NCBI GenBank assembly: GCA_937892345.1
Contig: CALAGF010000244.1
Span: 1-10,163 of the forward strand
DNA from: an uncultured Rhodocyclaceae bacterium
GTDB lineage: Bacteria; Pseudomonadota; Gammaproteobacteria; Burkholderiales; Rhodocyclaceae
DNA length: 10,163 nt
Direction: 5' to 3'
The translations under genes were made by a program, and so were the position numbers. The notes under the pieces are model-generated. The model did not search any database. It was not told the DNA's origin and saw only the letters and a list, made by a program, of their open reading frames with translations. The number at the start of each line of letters is the position of its first letter. Position 1 is the stretch's first letter. This document shows positions 1 to 6,556 of this stretch, in pieces.

Positions 1-258
1 AGCGCCATCCGCGAAGCGGCAAGCCGCTTTCGCGTGGCGAATCCGCGTGTCTTCGGCTCGGTGCTTCACGGCACCGACCAAGATGACAGTGACCTTGATC
101 TACTGGTCGATGCGCTGCCCGGCGCAACGCTGTTCGACCTGGGCGGTCTGCAAGACGAGTTGGAATCGTTGCTCGGCGTCCACGTCGATCTGCTAACCCC
201 GGCTGACCTCCCGCAGAAGTTCCGCGCCAAGGTGATTGCGGAAGCTCAGCCGGTATGA
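1..258 (+). CDS. mntA: MntA-type nucleotidyltransferase antitoxin, 5'-truncated by window edge
   Basis: The reading frame is open from base 1, so the gene begins upstream; the GTG at 34 is an internal valine. The 85 visible residues carry the minimal nucleotidyltransferase signature GS-x10-DxD (visible residues G19 S20, then D31 and D33), with the two aspartates expected to bind metal and nucleotide. In the HepT/MntA family this protein neutralises the HEPN toxin by adding AMP residues to a tyrosine near the toxin active site. The stop overlaps the start of the HEPN gene by 4 nt (ATGA), the usual coupled arrangement of this toxin-antitoxin pair. The visible catalytic motif is intact, so the antitoxin is probably functional. 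The family assignment is firm; activity is inferred. Confidence 0.88.
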   Translation, partial: SAIREAASRFRVANPRVFGSVLHGTDQDDSDLDLLVDALPGATLFDLGGLQDELESLLGVHVDLLTPADLPQKFRAKVIAEAQPV

Positions 259-641
259 ACGAGAACCGCCTTCCCGACTACCTTGGCCACATGCAGCAGG
301 CGGCAACAGATGCGTGCGCTTTCGTGGAGGGACTGGACAAAGCCGACTTCCTTGAGGATAAGCGCACACAGCAAGCCGTCATTATGAGCCTCATCATCAT
401 TGGCGAGGCAGCGACAAAGGTGATGGACAGCTACGCCACGTTCACGCAGGCGCACCCCGAAGTCCCGTGGCGCAGCATGCGTGGCATGCGCAATCGCATC
501 GCTCACGGCTACTTCGACATCAACCTCGATGTCGTGTGGGAGACGGTACAGACAGCACTGCCGGAGTTGCTGAGGCAGCTACCCGCCGGGCGTCAGGACG
601 CTGACGACGAAGACCGCAACGACTATGGGATGGAACCGTGA
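255..641 (+). CDS. hepT: HepT-type HEPN ribonuclease toxin (DUF86 family)
   Basis: This is a 128-residue, mostly helical protein, the normal size for HepT. It contains the HEPN signature R-x4-H-x-Y as RNRIAHGY (R79, H84, Y86). In characterised HepT proteins the Arg and His form the RNase site that cuts RNA such as tRNA, and the Tyr is the residue AMPylated by the MntA partner. The start ATG lies inside the stop of the upstream nucleotidyltransferase (ATGA), which fixes the start and implies translational coupling. The last 20 residues are acidic and look like a disordered tail. The resolvase gene follows 25 nt downstream on the same strand. Toxin-antitoxin pairs beside the resolvase gene are known in Tn3-family elements, so this pair probably stabilises the element. 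All motif residues are present. Confidence 0.9.
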   Translation: MNENRLPDYLGHMQQAATDACAFVEGLDKADFLEDKRTQQAVIMSLIIIGEAATKVMDSYATFTQAHPEVPWRSMRGMRNRIAHGYFDINLDVVWETVQTALPELLRQLPAGRQDADDEDRNDYGMEP

Positions 642-654
642 ACAACGACAAGAC

Positions 655-658
655 GGAG
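655..658 (+). promoter_or_regulatory. Shine-Dalgarno that sets the resolvase start
   Basis: GGAG lies 8 nt upstream of the GTG at 667. It favours this GTG over the in-frame ATG at 625, which lies inside the HEPN gene and would add 14 residues not seen in resolvases. Confidence 0.65.
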
Positions 659-666
659 AGCAAACC

Positions 667-1224
667 GTGTTGATCGGATATGCCCGCGTCTCAACGCAGG
701 ACCAGAACCTTGACCTTCAAACCGAAGCCTTGACCAAGGCGGGCTGCAAAAGGATTTTCAATGACAAGATCAGCGGCAGTCGAGCCGAGCGCCCCGGACT
801 CACCAAGGCGCTGGAAATGTTGCGCGAGGGCGATACCCTGATCGTTTGGAAGCTGGATCGTCTGGGCCGCAGCGTCAAGAATTTGGTCGATTTGGTTGGC
901 GAATTACACAAGCAAGGCATCCAGTTCAAGAGCCTGACCGATGCCATCGACACAGGGACGCCATCCGGTCGTTTCTTCTTTCATGTCATGGCCAGCTTGG
1001 CCGAGATGGAACGGGAGCTGACGGTAGAACGCACTCGCGCCGGGCTGGAAGTTGCCCGCCAGCTTGGCCGAAAAGGAGGTCGCAAGCGGCAGATGACCGA
1101 CAGCAAGATCGAGTCAGCGAAAAAACTACTGGCCAGCGGCATCCCGCCGCGTGACGTGGCCACGAACCTCGGCATATCCGTTCCGACCCTGTACCGCTGG
1201 ATTCCAGCCTCGGGACGCGTTTAG
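667..1224 (+). CDS. tnpR: Tn3-family serine resolvase (site-specific recombinase)
   Basis: The protein has 185 residues, the typical length of a TnpR-type resolvase. It would resolve transposition cointegrates by recombining two res sites through a 5'-phosphoserine intermediate. The catalytic domain begins with the family motif LIGYARVSTQDQNL, with nucleophile Ser9. The active-site arginine motif KLDRLGRS follows, with Arg65 and Arg68. The long E-helix region (about 115-135) leads to a C-terminal helix-turn-helix (about 158-181, ending TLYRWI) that binds DNA. The GTG start at 667 is chosen because it places the conserved N-terminus correctly and has a Shine-Dalgarno. No Tn3 transposase or recognisable 38-bp terminal repeat is visible, so the rest of the element lies to the left or is lost. 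The stop is only 7 nt before the exporter operon. Confidence 0.92.
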   Translation: MLIGYARVSTQDQNLDLQTEALTKAGCKRIFNDKISGSRAERPGLTKALEMLREGDTLIVWKLDRLGRSVKNLVDLVGELHKQGIQFKSLTDAIDTGTPSGRFFFHVMASLAEMERELTVERTRAGLEVARQLGRKGGRKRQMTDSKIESAKKLLASGIPPRDVATNLGISVPTLYRWIPASGRV

Positions 1225-1231
1225 CACCCAG

Positions 1232-1960
1232 ATGAACAGTTCACCAGAAAATAGCGCGCAAGCCTTAATGACTTTGGATGGTATCAGCCAGTCTTATCGT
1301 ATTGGTGATCGAGTAATTCCGGTATTGAGAAATGTCTCCCTAAATCTCTGGCGAGGCGGGACGTGCGCCCTTCTCGGTGCCTCAGGGTCTGGCAAGAGTA
1401 CATTGCTAAATATTCTCGGACTACTTGATCGCCCAGCATCCGGGCGATTCCACTTCGCCGGCCAGGACATGCTAAACGCAAGCGTGGATGAACTGGCGGC
1501 GATTCGTAACCGTGAGATTGGTTTTGTTTTCCAGGCATTCAATCTCTTACCGCACCTCAGCGCATTGGACAACGTGGCCTTGCCATTAACTTATCGTGGC
1601 GTGTCGCGCTCCGAAGCGCATGCGCATGCACTAAACCAAATACAGCGGGTAGGTCTGGCAGATCACGCTATGCACCGACCTGCCGAATTGTCCGGCGGAC
1701 AGTGCCAACGTATAGCGATAGCACGCGCCCTGATCGGCGACCCCTCTGTCATCTTGGCCGATGAGCCTACAGGCAACCTCGACAACACGACCGCCGCTGG
1801 TGTTATGGATTTGCTATTGGCACTTAACCGCGAGCAGGGCGTTACGCTGGTAGTGGTGACGCACGATCCTTCGGTGGCGAAGCAAATGGATCGACAGATT
1901 GAAGTCTTCGATGGGAAAGTGCACGAGGCATCGACCCCGGAAGCTGCGGGATATGCATAA
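1232..1960 (+). CDS. ABC transporter ATPase, MacB/LolD class
   Basis: This 242-residue stand-alone nucleotide-binding protein should power the permease encoded next. All ATPase motifs are present in order: Walker A GASGSGKST (49-57), Q-loop Gln101 in FQAFNLLPHLS, signature LSGGQ (153-157), Walker B VILADE (173-178, catalytic Glu178), D-loop region GNLD, and switch His211. The stretch RNREIGFVFQAFNLLP is typical of the MacB/LolD/FtsE branch. The start is uncertain: ATG 1232 and ATG 1268 are both plausible and neither has a strong Shine-Dalgarno, while 1151 is rejected because it lies deep in the resolvase gene. It is the first gene of a four-gene operon; its last 8 nt overlap the permease start. 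No promoter space separates it from the resolvase gene, so transcription may come from upstream. The substrate cannot be read from this subunit. Confidence 0.93.
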   Translation: MNSSPENSAQALMTLDGISQSYRIGDRVIPVLRNVSLNLWRGGTCALLGASGSGKSTLLNILGLLDRPASGRFHFAGQDMLNASVDELAAIRNREIGFVFQAFNLLPHLSALDNVALPLTYRGVSRSEAHAHALNQIQRVGLADHAMHRPAELSGGQCQRIAIARALIGDPSVILADEPTGNLDNTTAAGVMDLLLALNREQGVTLVVVTHDPSVAKQMDRQIEVFDGKVHEASTPEAAGYA

Positions 1961-3164
1961 GCGCTTTGTTCATCGTCATGGCCTTTCGCCATCTCAATTG
2001 CTCACCGAGTCCATTCACAGCCTACGCCTGCTGGGGCGACGATCCCTACTGGCGCTGCTGGGTATTGTCGTAGGCAGCGCGTCAATCATCGCGCTGCTTA
2101 ATATCGGCCGTAGTGCGGCCGATGAATCGATCCGCGCCTTCAATGACTTGGGTACCGACACCTTGGTTGTCAGCTTCCCAAATTCTCCACAAAACAAACG
2201 TCCCGTTCCATCAACACTGAACACCGATACGCTGAAACAAGCAGTGCCAGCCATCGTGCACATCGCACCGATTACAATTCATTCGGCGCGTGTAAGCCTT
2301 AATGGCCAAATCGCCGAGGCTACTCTTGTCGGTACCACCACCGACTTGGCCCCAGCCTTGGGTTTGAAAATTTCTGAAGGCCGCTTCCTGTCCGACTTCG
2401 ATCATCGAGAAACCTTTGCCGTGGTCGGCGCGCGAGTTGCTCGCGATCTCGGCGCAAAAGGCAATCCTCTAAAGGTAGGCGACCTGTTGCGCATCGAGAA
2501 CTATTTGTTCCAAGTAATCGGTATTGCTCAGAGTTTGCCGACCAGTTCGCTGATGCCAGTAGCCATTGACGAATCGGTGATACTGCCGATTGAAGGCATG
2601 CGCCGCTTGCGACCATCTCCGGAGATTGGCAGCGTGATCGGTAAGGTGGCCGCCACGACCGACCTACCCGCTACGGCGAAGGCTTTGCACAATTACCTGA
2701 CCCGGTGGCTGGATGGCCGCGAGGTGGAGGTGCAAATACCACAACACCTGCTTGATGGTCTCAAACGCCAGGCCAGTACGTTTTCCTATCTGCTCGCTGG
2801 CCTAGGGGGTATTTCCCTGCTCGTAGGCGGTGTAGGTGTGATGAATGTCATGTTGATGAACGTCTCGGAGCGGCGGCGAGAGATCGGTGTTCGCATGGCG
2901 CTGGGGGCTCGACCACGCGATATTCGTAACTTATTTCTGCTGGAAGCTGGGACCCTATCCGTTGTCGGAGCAGTGCTGGGCGGGGTGTTGGGACTTGTCG
3001 TCGCCTACGGTTTTACGCGCGTTTCCGGATGGCAATTTTCGTTCGCTCCAGAATCCTTGCTATTGGGATGTGGCAGCTCGTTGTTGATCGGGCTGTTTTT
3101 CGGTCTGTATCCGGCTATTTCTGCAGCCCGACTGCAACCCGTACAGGCACTACGTAATGTATAA
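1953..3164 (+). CDS. ABC transporter permease, MacB/FtsX family
   Basis: The 403-residue inner-membrane protein has the four-helix MacB layout. TM1 is at about 31-52, followed by a large periplasmic domain (about 55-275, MacB_PCD type). TM2 (277-302), TM3 (about 328-354) and TM4 (369-389) form the FtsX-like C-terminal block. The cytoplasmic loop after TM2 has the family sequence SERRREIGVRMALGARPRDI, the coupling region to the ATPase. In MacB the ATPase is fused to the permease; here it is a separate upstream gene. MacB-type permeases do not move substrates across the inner membrane but use ATP-driven movement to push periplasmic substrates out through a TolC channel. ATG 1953 is chosen because it overlaps the ATPase stop by 8 nt; an in-frame ATG at 1899 would lie well inside the ATPase gene. 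The stop in turn overlaps the outer-membrane gene by 8 nt. Confidence 0.92.
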   Translation: MHKRFVHRHGLSPSQLLTESIHSLRLLGRRSLLALLGIVVGSASIIALLNIGRSAADESIRAFNDLGTDTLVVSFPNSPQNKRPVPSTLNTDTLKQAVPAIVHIAPITIHSARVSLNGQIAEATLVGTTTDLAPALGLKISEGRFLSDFDHRETFAVVGARVARDLGAKGNPLKVGDLLRIENYLFQVIGIAQSLPTSSLMPVAIDESVILPIEGMRRLRPSPEIGSVIGKVAATTDLPATAKALHNYLTRWLDGREVEVQIPQHLLDGLKRQASTFSYLLAGLGGISLLVGGVGVMNVMLMNVSERRREIGVRMALGARPRDIRNLFLLEAGTLSVVGAVLGGVLGLVVAYGFTRVSGWQFSFAPESLLLGCGSSLLIGLFFGLYPAISAARLQPVQALRNV

Positions 3165-4632
3165 GCAAAAACTCGTCACCATCGCCTTGCTTACTGGCCT
3201 GTGCAGCCCGGCATGGGCCACAGATACGCTAGAGCCATCGAGGGCCACGATGCCCGGCAAGCTATCGGCATCCTTGAATGATCAGGTGGTCGATCTGGGC
3301 TTGACCGATGCGGTTTTTCTAGGATTGCGAGACAATCGCGCTATTCGTAGCGCATTCTTGCAACGCGTCGCACAGAAATTCGATTTGCGGGTGGCCGAGG
3401 ATCAATTTACGCCCAAGTTGATGTTGAGTGGGCGTTCCCTCATGGGACGCAATCAGGATGATCGTTACCGCACCAGCGAAGTGGCACCCACCACGACCAT
3501 GCTAAGTGAATTGGGTACGCGCTTCAGCTTGTCATGGACGAACCGACTTAACCAGGCTGATCGTACTGGTCGCTATCAGAGCAACGGACTGACCTTCAGC
3601 ATCATCCAGCCCTTATTGCGCGATGCCGGCCCAGAAGTTACCACTGCACCGGTACGCCTTGCACGTTTGGGTGAACAAGCCAACCGACTCAGTTTGAAAT
3701 CCACTGTTTCGCAAACCGTCACGCAGATCGCGGTGGCCTATCGAGAGTTGCTGCGCGCCCAGGAACAACTACGTATCGCACGTGATGCACTGGCGCGTTC
3801 TCAACAACTCATGGAAGTGAACAAAGCCTTGATCGCGGCTGGGCGCATGGCCGAGTTTGAGATCGTGCAAACCGAGGCCGATGCAGCCACTCAAGAGCTT
3901 GGCGTCGAAGAGGCCGCCAACAACCTTGATGCCAGCCGTCGAGGGTTGCTGCGGCTTCTGGCATTCGATCTGAACACTCCGGTGCGGGCAAGCGATGTAC
4001 TTGAGGCCAAGCGTGTCGACCTCAATGTGGTCCAGGCTTTGCGTGTCGCACTGGAAAATCAGCCGGAATATCTGATGCAATTGATTTCGAGCGAACAGGC
4101 AGCGATTAACCTGCTGGTAGCAAAGAATCAACGCTTGTGGGACGTTTCGCTGATCGGTGGGGCAAGCCAATTGCGTGACAGGGTCTTGGGCGACCAGAGC
4201 AGCAATCCTGATCGGCAATGGGATAAGTACGCGGGTATTCAACTCAATATCCCCATTGGCGATTTGCGACCGCGCCAGAACGAGATTCGGGCAGAGGTCG
4301 ATGTTAAGGACAAGGCTATCCGGCTCGCCGAAATGAAACAATTGACGGAGCGTGACGTGGGCGATGCCGTACGCGATGTGGGCACGCGCTGGCGTCAATA
4401 CGAAATCGCGCAGCGAGCCCGTGAATTGTCCCGGCGCAAGCTGGAAATCGAGCGTGACAAACTGAAGGTAGGCCGCTCCAGCAACTTTCAGGTATTGAGT
4501 TTTGAGACCGACCTGCGCAATGCGGAGAACGCTCAGCTAAATGCACTGATCGCCTACCTGAATGCACAGACATTATTAGACGAAAAACTGGGGATGACTT
4601 TGGAGAGTTGGGATATTGCACTCAATGACTAA
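3157..4632 (+). CDS. TolC-like outer-membrane efflux protein
   Basis: The 491-residue protein starts with a Sec signal peptide: Lys-containing n-region, hydrophobic VTIALLTGL, and probable cleavage after Ala21 (PAWA). The mature part has the TolC/OEP pattern of two repeated halves. Long amphipathic helices run at about 180-270, including TQIAVAYRELLRAQEQLRIA, and again at about 370-480. Between them are beta-strand segments with alternating residues, such as GLTFSIIQPLL and GIQLNIPIGD, that fit the trimeric barrel. It should form the outer-membrane exit duct for the exporter. ATG 3157 overlaps the permease stop by 8 nt and its own stop overlaps the adaptor start by 8 nt, so it is firmly part of the operon. 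Family membership is clear; it is diverged enough that no named orthologue is offered. Confidence 0.9.
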   Translation: MYKQKLVTIALLTGLCSPAWATDTLEPSRATMPGKLSASLNDQVVDLGLTDAVFLGLRDNRAIRSAFLQRVAQKFDLRVAEDQFTPKLMLSGRSLMGRNQDDRYRTSEVAPTTTMLSELGTRFSLSWTNRLNQADRTGRYQSNGLTFSIIQPLLRDAGPEVTTAPVRLARLGEQANRLSLKSTVSQTVTQIAVAYRELLRAQEQLRIARDALARSQQLMEVNKALIAAGRMAEFEIVQTEADAATQELGVEEAANNLDASRRGLLRLLAFDLNTPVRASDVLEAKRVDLNVVQALRVALENQPEYLMQLISSEQAAINLLVAKNQRLWDVSLIGGASQLRDRVLGDQSSNPDRQWDKYAGIQLNIPIGDLRPRQNEIRAEVDVKDKAIRLAEMKQLTERDVGDAVRDVGTRWRQYEIAQRARELSRRKLEIERDKLKVGRSSNFQVLSFETDLRNAENAQLNALIAYLNAQTLLDEKLGMTLESWDIALND

Positions 4633-5890
4633 ATTGAACCGCCTGCTTGGGCAACGTTTTAAGGTATGGCTTCTGGCCGGCGTTATTTTGCTGGCCCTGG
4701 GTGGTGCCGTCATCGCGTACCAGACCAACGAGACGGCCCAGGCACCGGAGCCGCAGTGGCTACGTGTTGAAGCAAGGCCCATGGTTTTGCGCTTAGGGCT
4801 AGTGGGGCGCCTTGAACCCGCATCGCTCATCACCTTTACGGCACCCTTTGATGGCACCGTAGAAGAAAAGATCACCGAGGAAGGCCAGCGTGTTAAACGC
4901 GGGCAGGTGCTGCTGCGGCTCGATACTGCGCATTTGGACATCCAGTTACGTGAAGCCCTGGCCGGACTGTTGAAAGCGAAACGTGCAGTGTATGACCTGG
5001 CGCACTGGTCGCAAGGTCAGGAAGTAGCGCGGGCGCGCCGAGCCATGACGACCATCCGAATGAATTTGGACGATACTGAACGCAAACTGGCTGAAACCAG
5101 TGCTTTGCTGGCGCGCGGCATCGTGCCGCGCATGGAAGTTGACGCCTTGGAGCAGCAGGCCAACGCGCAGCGCTTAGACCTAGCCGCTGCGCAAGCCGAG
5201 TTCAAGTTGGTGCTGGCCAAGGGAAGTGGCGAAGATCGGCAGATTGCCGAAATGGAACTCGCCAATGCAACCGCGAGATACGACGCGCTGCGTGCCTTGG
5301 AGGCTCGGCGCGAACTGGTTGCCCCCTTTGCTGGAATCGTCATGCGCGTGTCCGGTGGTGCGACCGATAGATCACCAACAGAGCCCGTGCAGCGCGGCGC
5401 TCGCGTTAGCCGGGGGCAACCGCTTTTTAGTCTGGCGAGCCTGGAACAACTCAGGGTCGTAGCGAAGGTGGAAGAGGTCGACATCAACTTGGTGCAGGAA
5501 GGCCAGTCGGTTGAAATCACAGGCGATGGCTTCGATGGTATCGCCCTGAGTGGAAACGTTGTCTCGGTGGGTGCCCAGGTCGTTACATCAGATTCGCCAG
5601 GCTCAGGGGCAACCTACGAAGTGGTAGTGACCATGCCGGCGCTGAGCGCCGAGCAACAGAAGCGCCTCAAGTTGGGCATGAGCGCCAAGTTGTCGATCAT
5701 CACTTATCAGAATGACACTGCGATTGTCATACCCCACGAGGTGATCCAAAAAGAAGGTGATCAACTGTTCGTGGAGTACCGCGACACGGAGGGTAATGCA
5801 GCGCAGCGCATCGAAGTGAAGACTGGTCGGGTTACTGCGGAGGGGGTAGAGGTGTTCGGACTTAAGGCCGGCAATGTGCGGAAAAATTAG
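4625..5890 (+). CDS. HlyD/MacA-like periplasmic adaptor (membrane fusion protein)
   Basis: The 421-residue adaptor should link the permease to the TolC-like duct. An N-terminal membrane anchor (about 13-31) follows a basic start. The first half of the split lipoyl domain is at about 70-101 (APFDGTVEEKITEEGQRV). An alpha-helical hairpin rich in Ala, Arg, Glu and Gln spans about 103-231, and the second lipoyl half is at about 232-272 (LVAPFAGIVM). The beta-barrel domain is at about 273-360, then a partial membrane-proximal domain. ATG 4625 is preferred to the in-frame TTG at 4616 because it repeats the 8-nt overlap seen at the other two junctions. The C-terminus ends GLKAGNVRKN, where related proteins usually continue with another hydrophobic strand after GLKxGD, so the end may be clipped by about 5-20 residues. 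This last point is inferred from family memory only. Confidence 0.9.
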   Translation: MTKLNRLLGQRFKVWLLAGVILLALGGAVIAYQTNETAQAPEPQWLRVEARPMVLRLGLVGRLEPASLITFTAPFDGTVEEKITEEGQRVKRGQVLLRLDTAHLDIQLREALAGLLKAKRAVYDLAHWSQGQEVARARRAMTTIRMNLDDTERKLAETSALLARGIVPRMEVDALEQQANAQRLDLAAAQAEFKLVLAKGSGEDRQIAEMELANATARYDALRALEARRELVAPFAGIVMRVSGGATDRSPTEPVQRGARVSRGQPLFSLASLEQLRVVAKVEEVDINLVQEGQSVEITGDGFDGIALSGNVVSVGAQVVTSDSPGSGATYEVVVTMPALSAEQQKRLKLGMSAKLSIITYQNDTAIVIPHEVIQKEGDQLFVEYRDTEGNAAQRIEVKTGRVTAEGVEVFGLKAGNVRKN

Positions 5891-6042
5891 TTGACTGTAA
5901 TTTTGCAAGATGAACTCAAGCCATGTCAAAAAATGCCGTAATCATTCAATGGGGCTGCTGTAATATGCATATTCGGTTTGAAAGTCCCGTGCGATTCCAC
6001 GTCTGCCGATAACAGCGGAACTATTTTTCAGAAAGAAACACT

Positions 6043-6495
6043 ATGAAATTTATGAAAATATTGCTGCCATTGGTTTTTGTATTGGCATCAGCACCGAGCT
6101 TTGCTGTAGATGCAGCAATTACGAAGACAGCAAGTCCTGGTGTCATCATTGTGACGAATGGAGGAACTGGTCTTGCTCAGTTCAACATTCTCAGCGCCAA
6201 TTTCCCTTCTGGGACACTTTCCAAGACCAAAACATTGCTTGGAATTGATTGGCAAACCACGTTGTACCCGAATAATCCTGGGGAAACAGTGCAACTGTGC
6301 TATTACCGTCCGTACAGTTCTACTGAGGTGGGATGCACCACGATTCTCAGAAATTCTTCCGGGACCGTATCCAATTTCAATACTCAGCCATTTGGGCCTG
6401 GCGCAAAAGTGATAATTCGTCACTTCGCTAATGGAGGCCCCCAACCAGCCTATCCGGCCGGTCAGGATACTGTGACATTTAGATATAGCTATTGA
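6043..6495 (+). CDS. Small Sec-secreted protein of unknown function (pair 0, secreted member)
   Basis: I do not recognise this 150-residue protein. It has a clear Sec signal peptide (MKFMKILLPLVFVLASAPSF, cleavage probably after Ala21 in SFA/VDA), giving a mature protein of about 129 residues. The mature part looks all-beta, rich in Thr, Ser, Gly, Asn and aromatic residues, with exactly two cysteines (Cys86 and Cys98) that could form a disulfide, and it ends in an aromatic strand (VTFRYSY). The only Shine-Dalgarno candidate is the purine stretch at 6030-6038. It lies 152 nt after the exporter operon, on the same strand, and 61 nt before the leaderless 326-residue gene. Its size, signal peptide and two-cysteine pattern match the small proteins encoded at 7621-8061 and 9029-9433, although no convincing sequence alignment is visible. 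It may be a periplasmic substrate of the exporter, a structural subunit or an immunity protein. Confidence 0.8.
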   Translation: MKFMKILLPLVFVLASAPSFAVDAAITKTASPGVIIVTNGGTGLAQFNILSANFPSGTLSKTKTLLGIDWQTTLYPNNPGETVQLCYYRPYSSTEVGCTTILRNSSGTVSNFNTQPFGPGAKVIIRHFANGGPQPAYPAGQDTVTFRYSY

Positions 6496-6497
6496 TG

Positions 6498-6533
6498 GAA
6501 GCTCTGGCAGCTTTTTTAGGAGCCGGCCAGAGC
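6498..6533 (+). terminator. Hairpin region with T-run between the two genes of pair 0
   Basis: Two overlapping hairpins can form. A short one pairs AAGCT (6499-6503) with AGCTT (6509-6513) around CTGGC and runs straight into a T-tract, like a weak intrinsic terminator. A longer one pairs GCTCTGGC (6501-6508) perfectly with GCCAGAGC (6526-6533). They exclude each other. Partial termination or mRNA processing between the genes is plausible but inferred. Confidence 0.45.
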
Positions 6534-6543
6534 AGGAGCAATC

Positions 6544-6550
6544 AAGGGGG
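6544..6550 (+). promoter_or_regulatory. Strong Shine-Dalgarno for the 326-residue gene
   Basis: AAGGGGG lies 6 nt before ATG 6557. It supports this start and shows the gene is independently translated despite the hairpin just upstream. Confidence 0.7.
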
Positions 6551-6556
6551 TCAGCT

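Noticed and set aside
1151..1231. Upstream start for the ATPase gene at 1151
   Set aside because: It would overlap the resolvase gene by 74 nt in another frame and add residues unlike any ABC ATPase N-terminus.
3769..4398. 209-codon open frame on the - strand
   Set aside because: It is antisense to the TolC-like gene, whose protein family is clear; typical shadow of a long coding region.
5891..6042. Promoter candidates TTGACT (5891-5896) and TAATAT (5961-5966)
   Set aside because: Neither has a partner element at 16-18 bp spacing. A promoter for the small secreted gene probably lies here, but I cannot place it. Nothing else is visible in this 152-nt gap.
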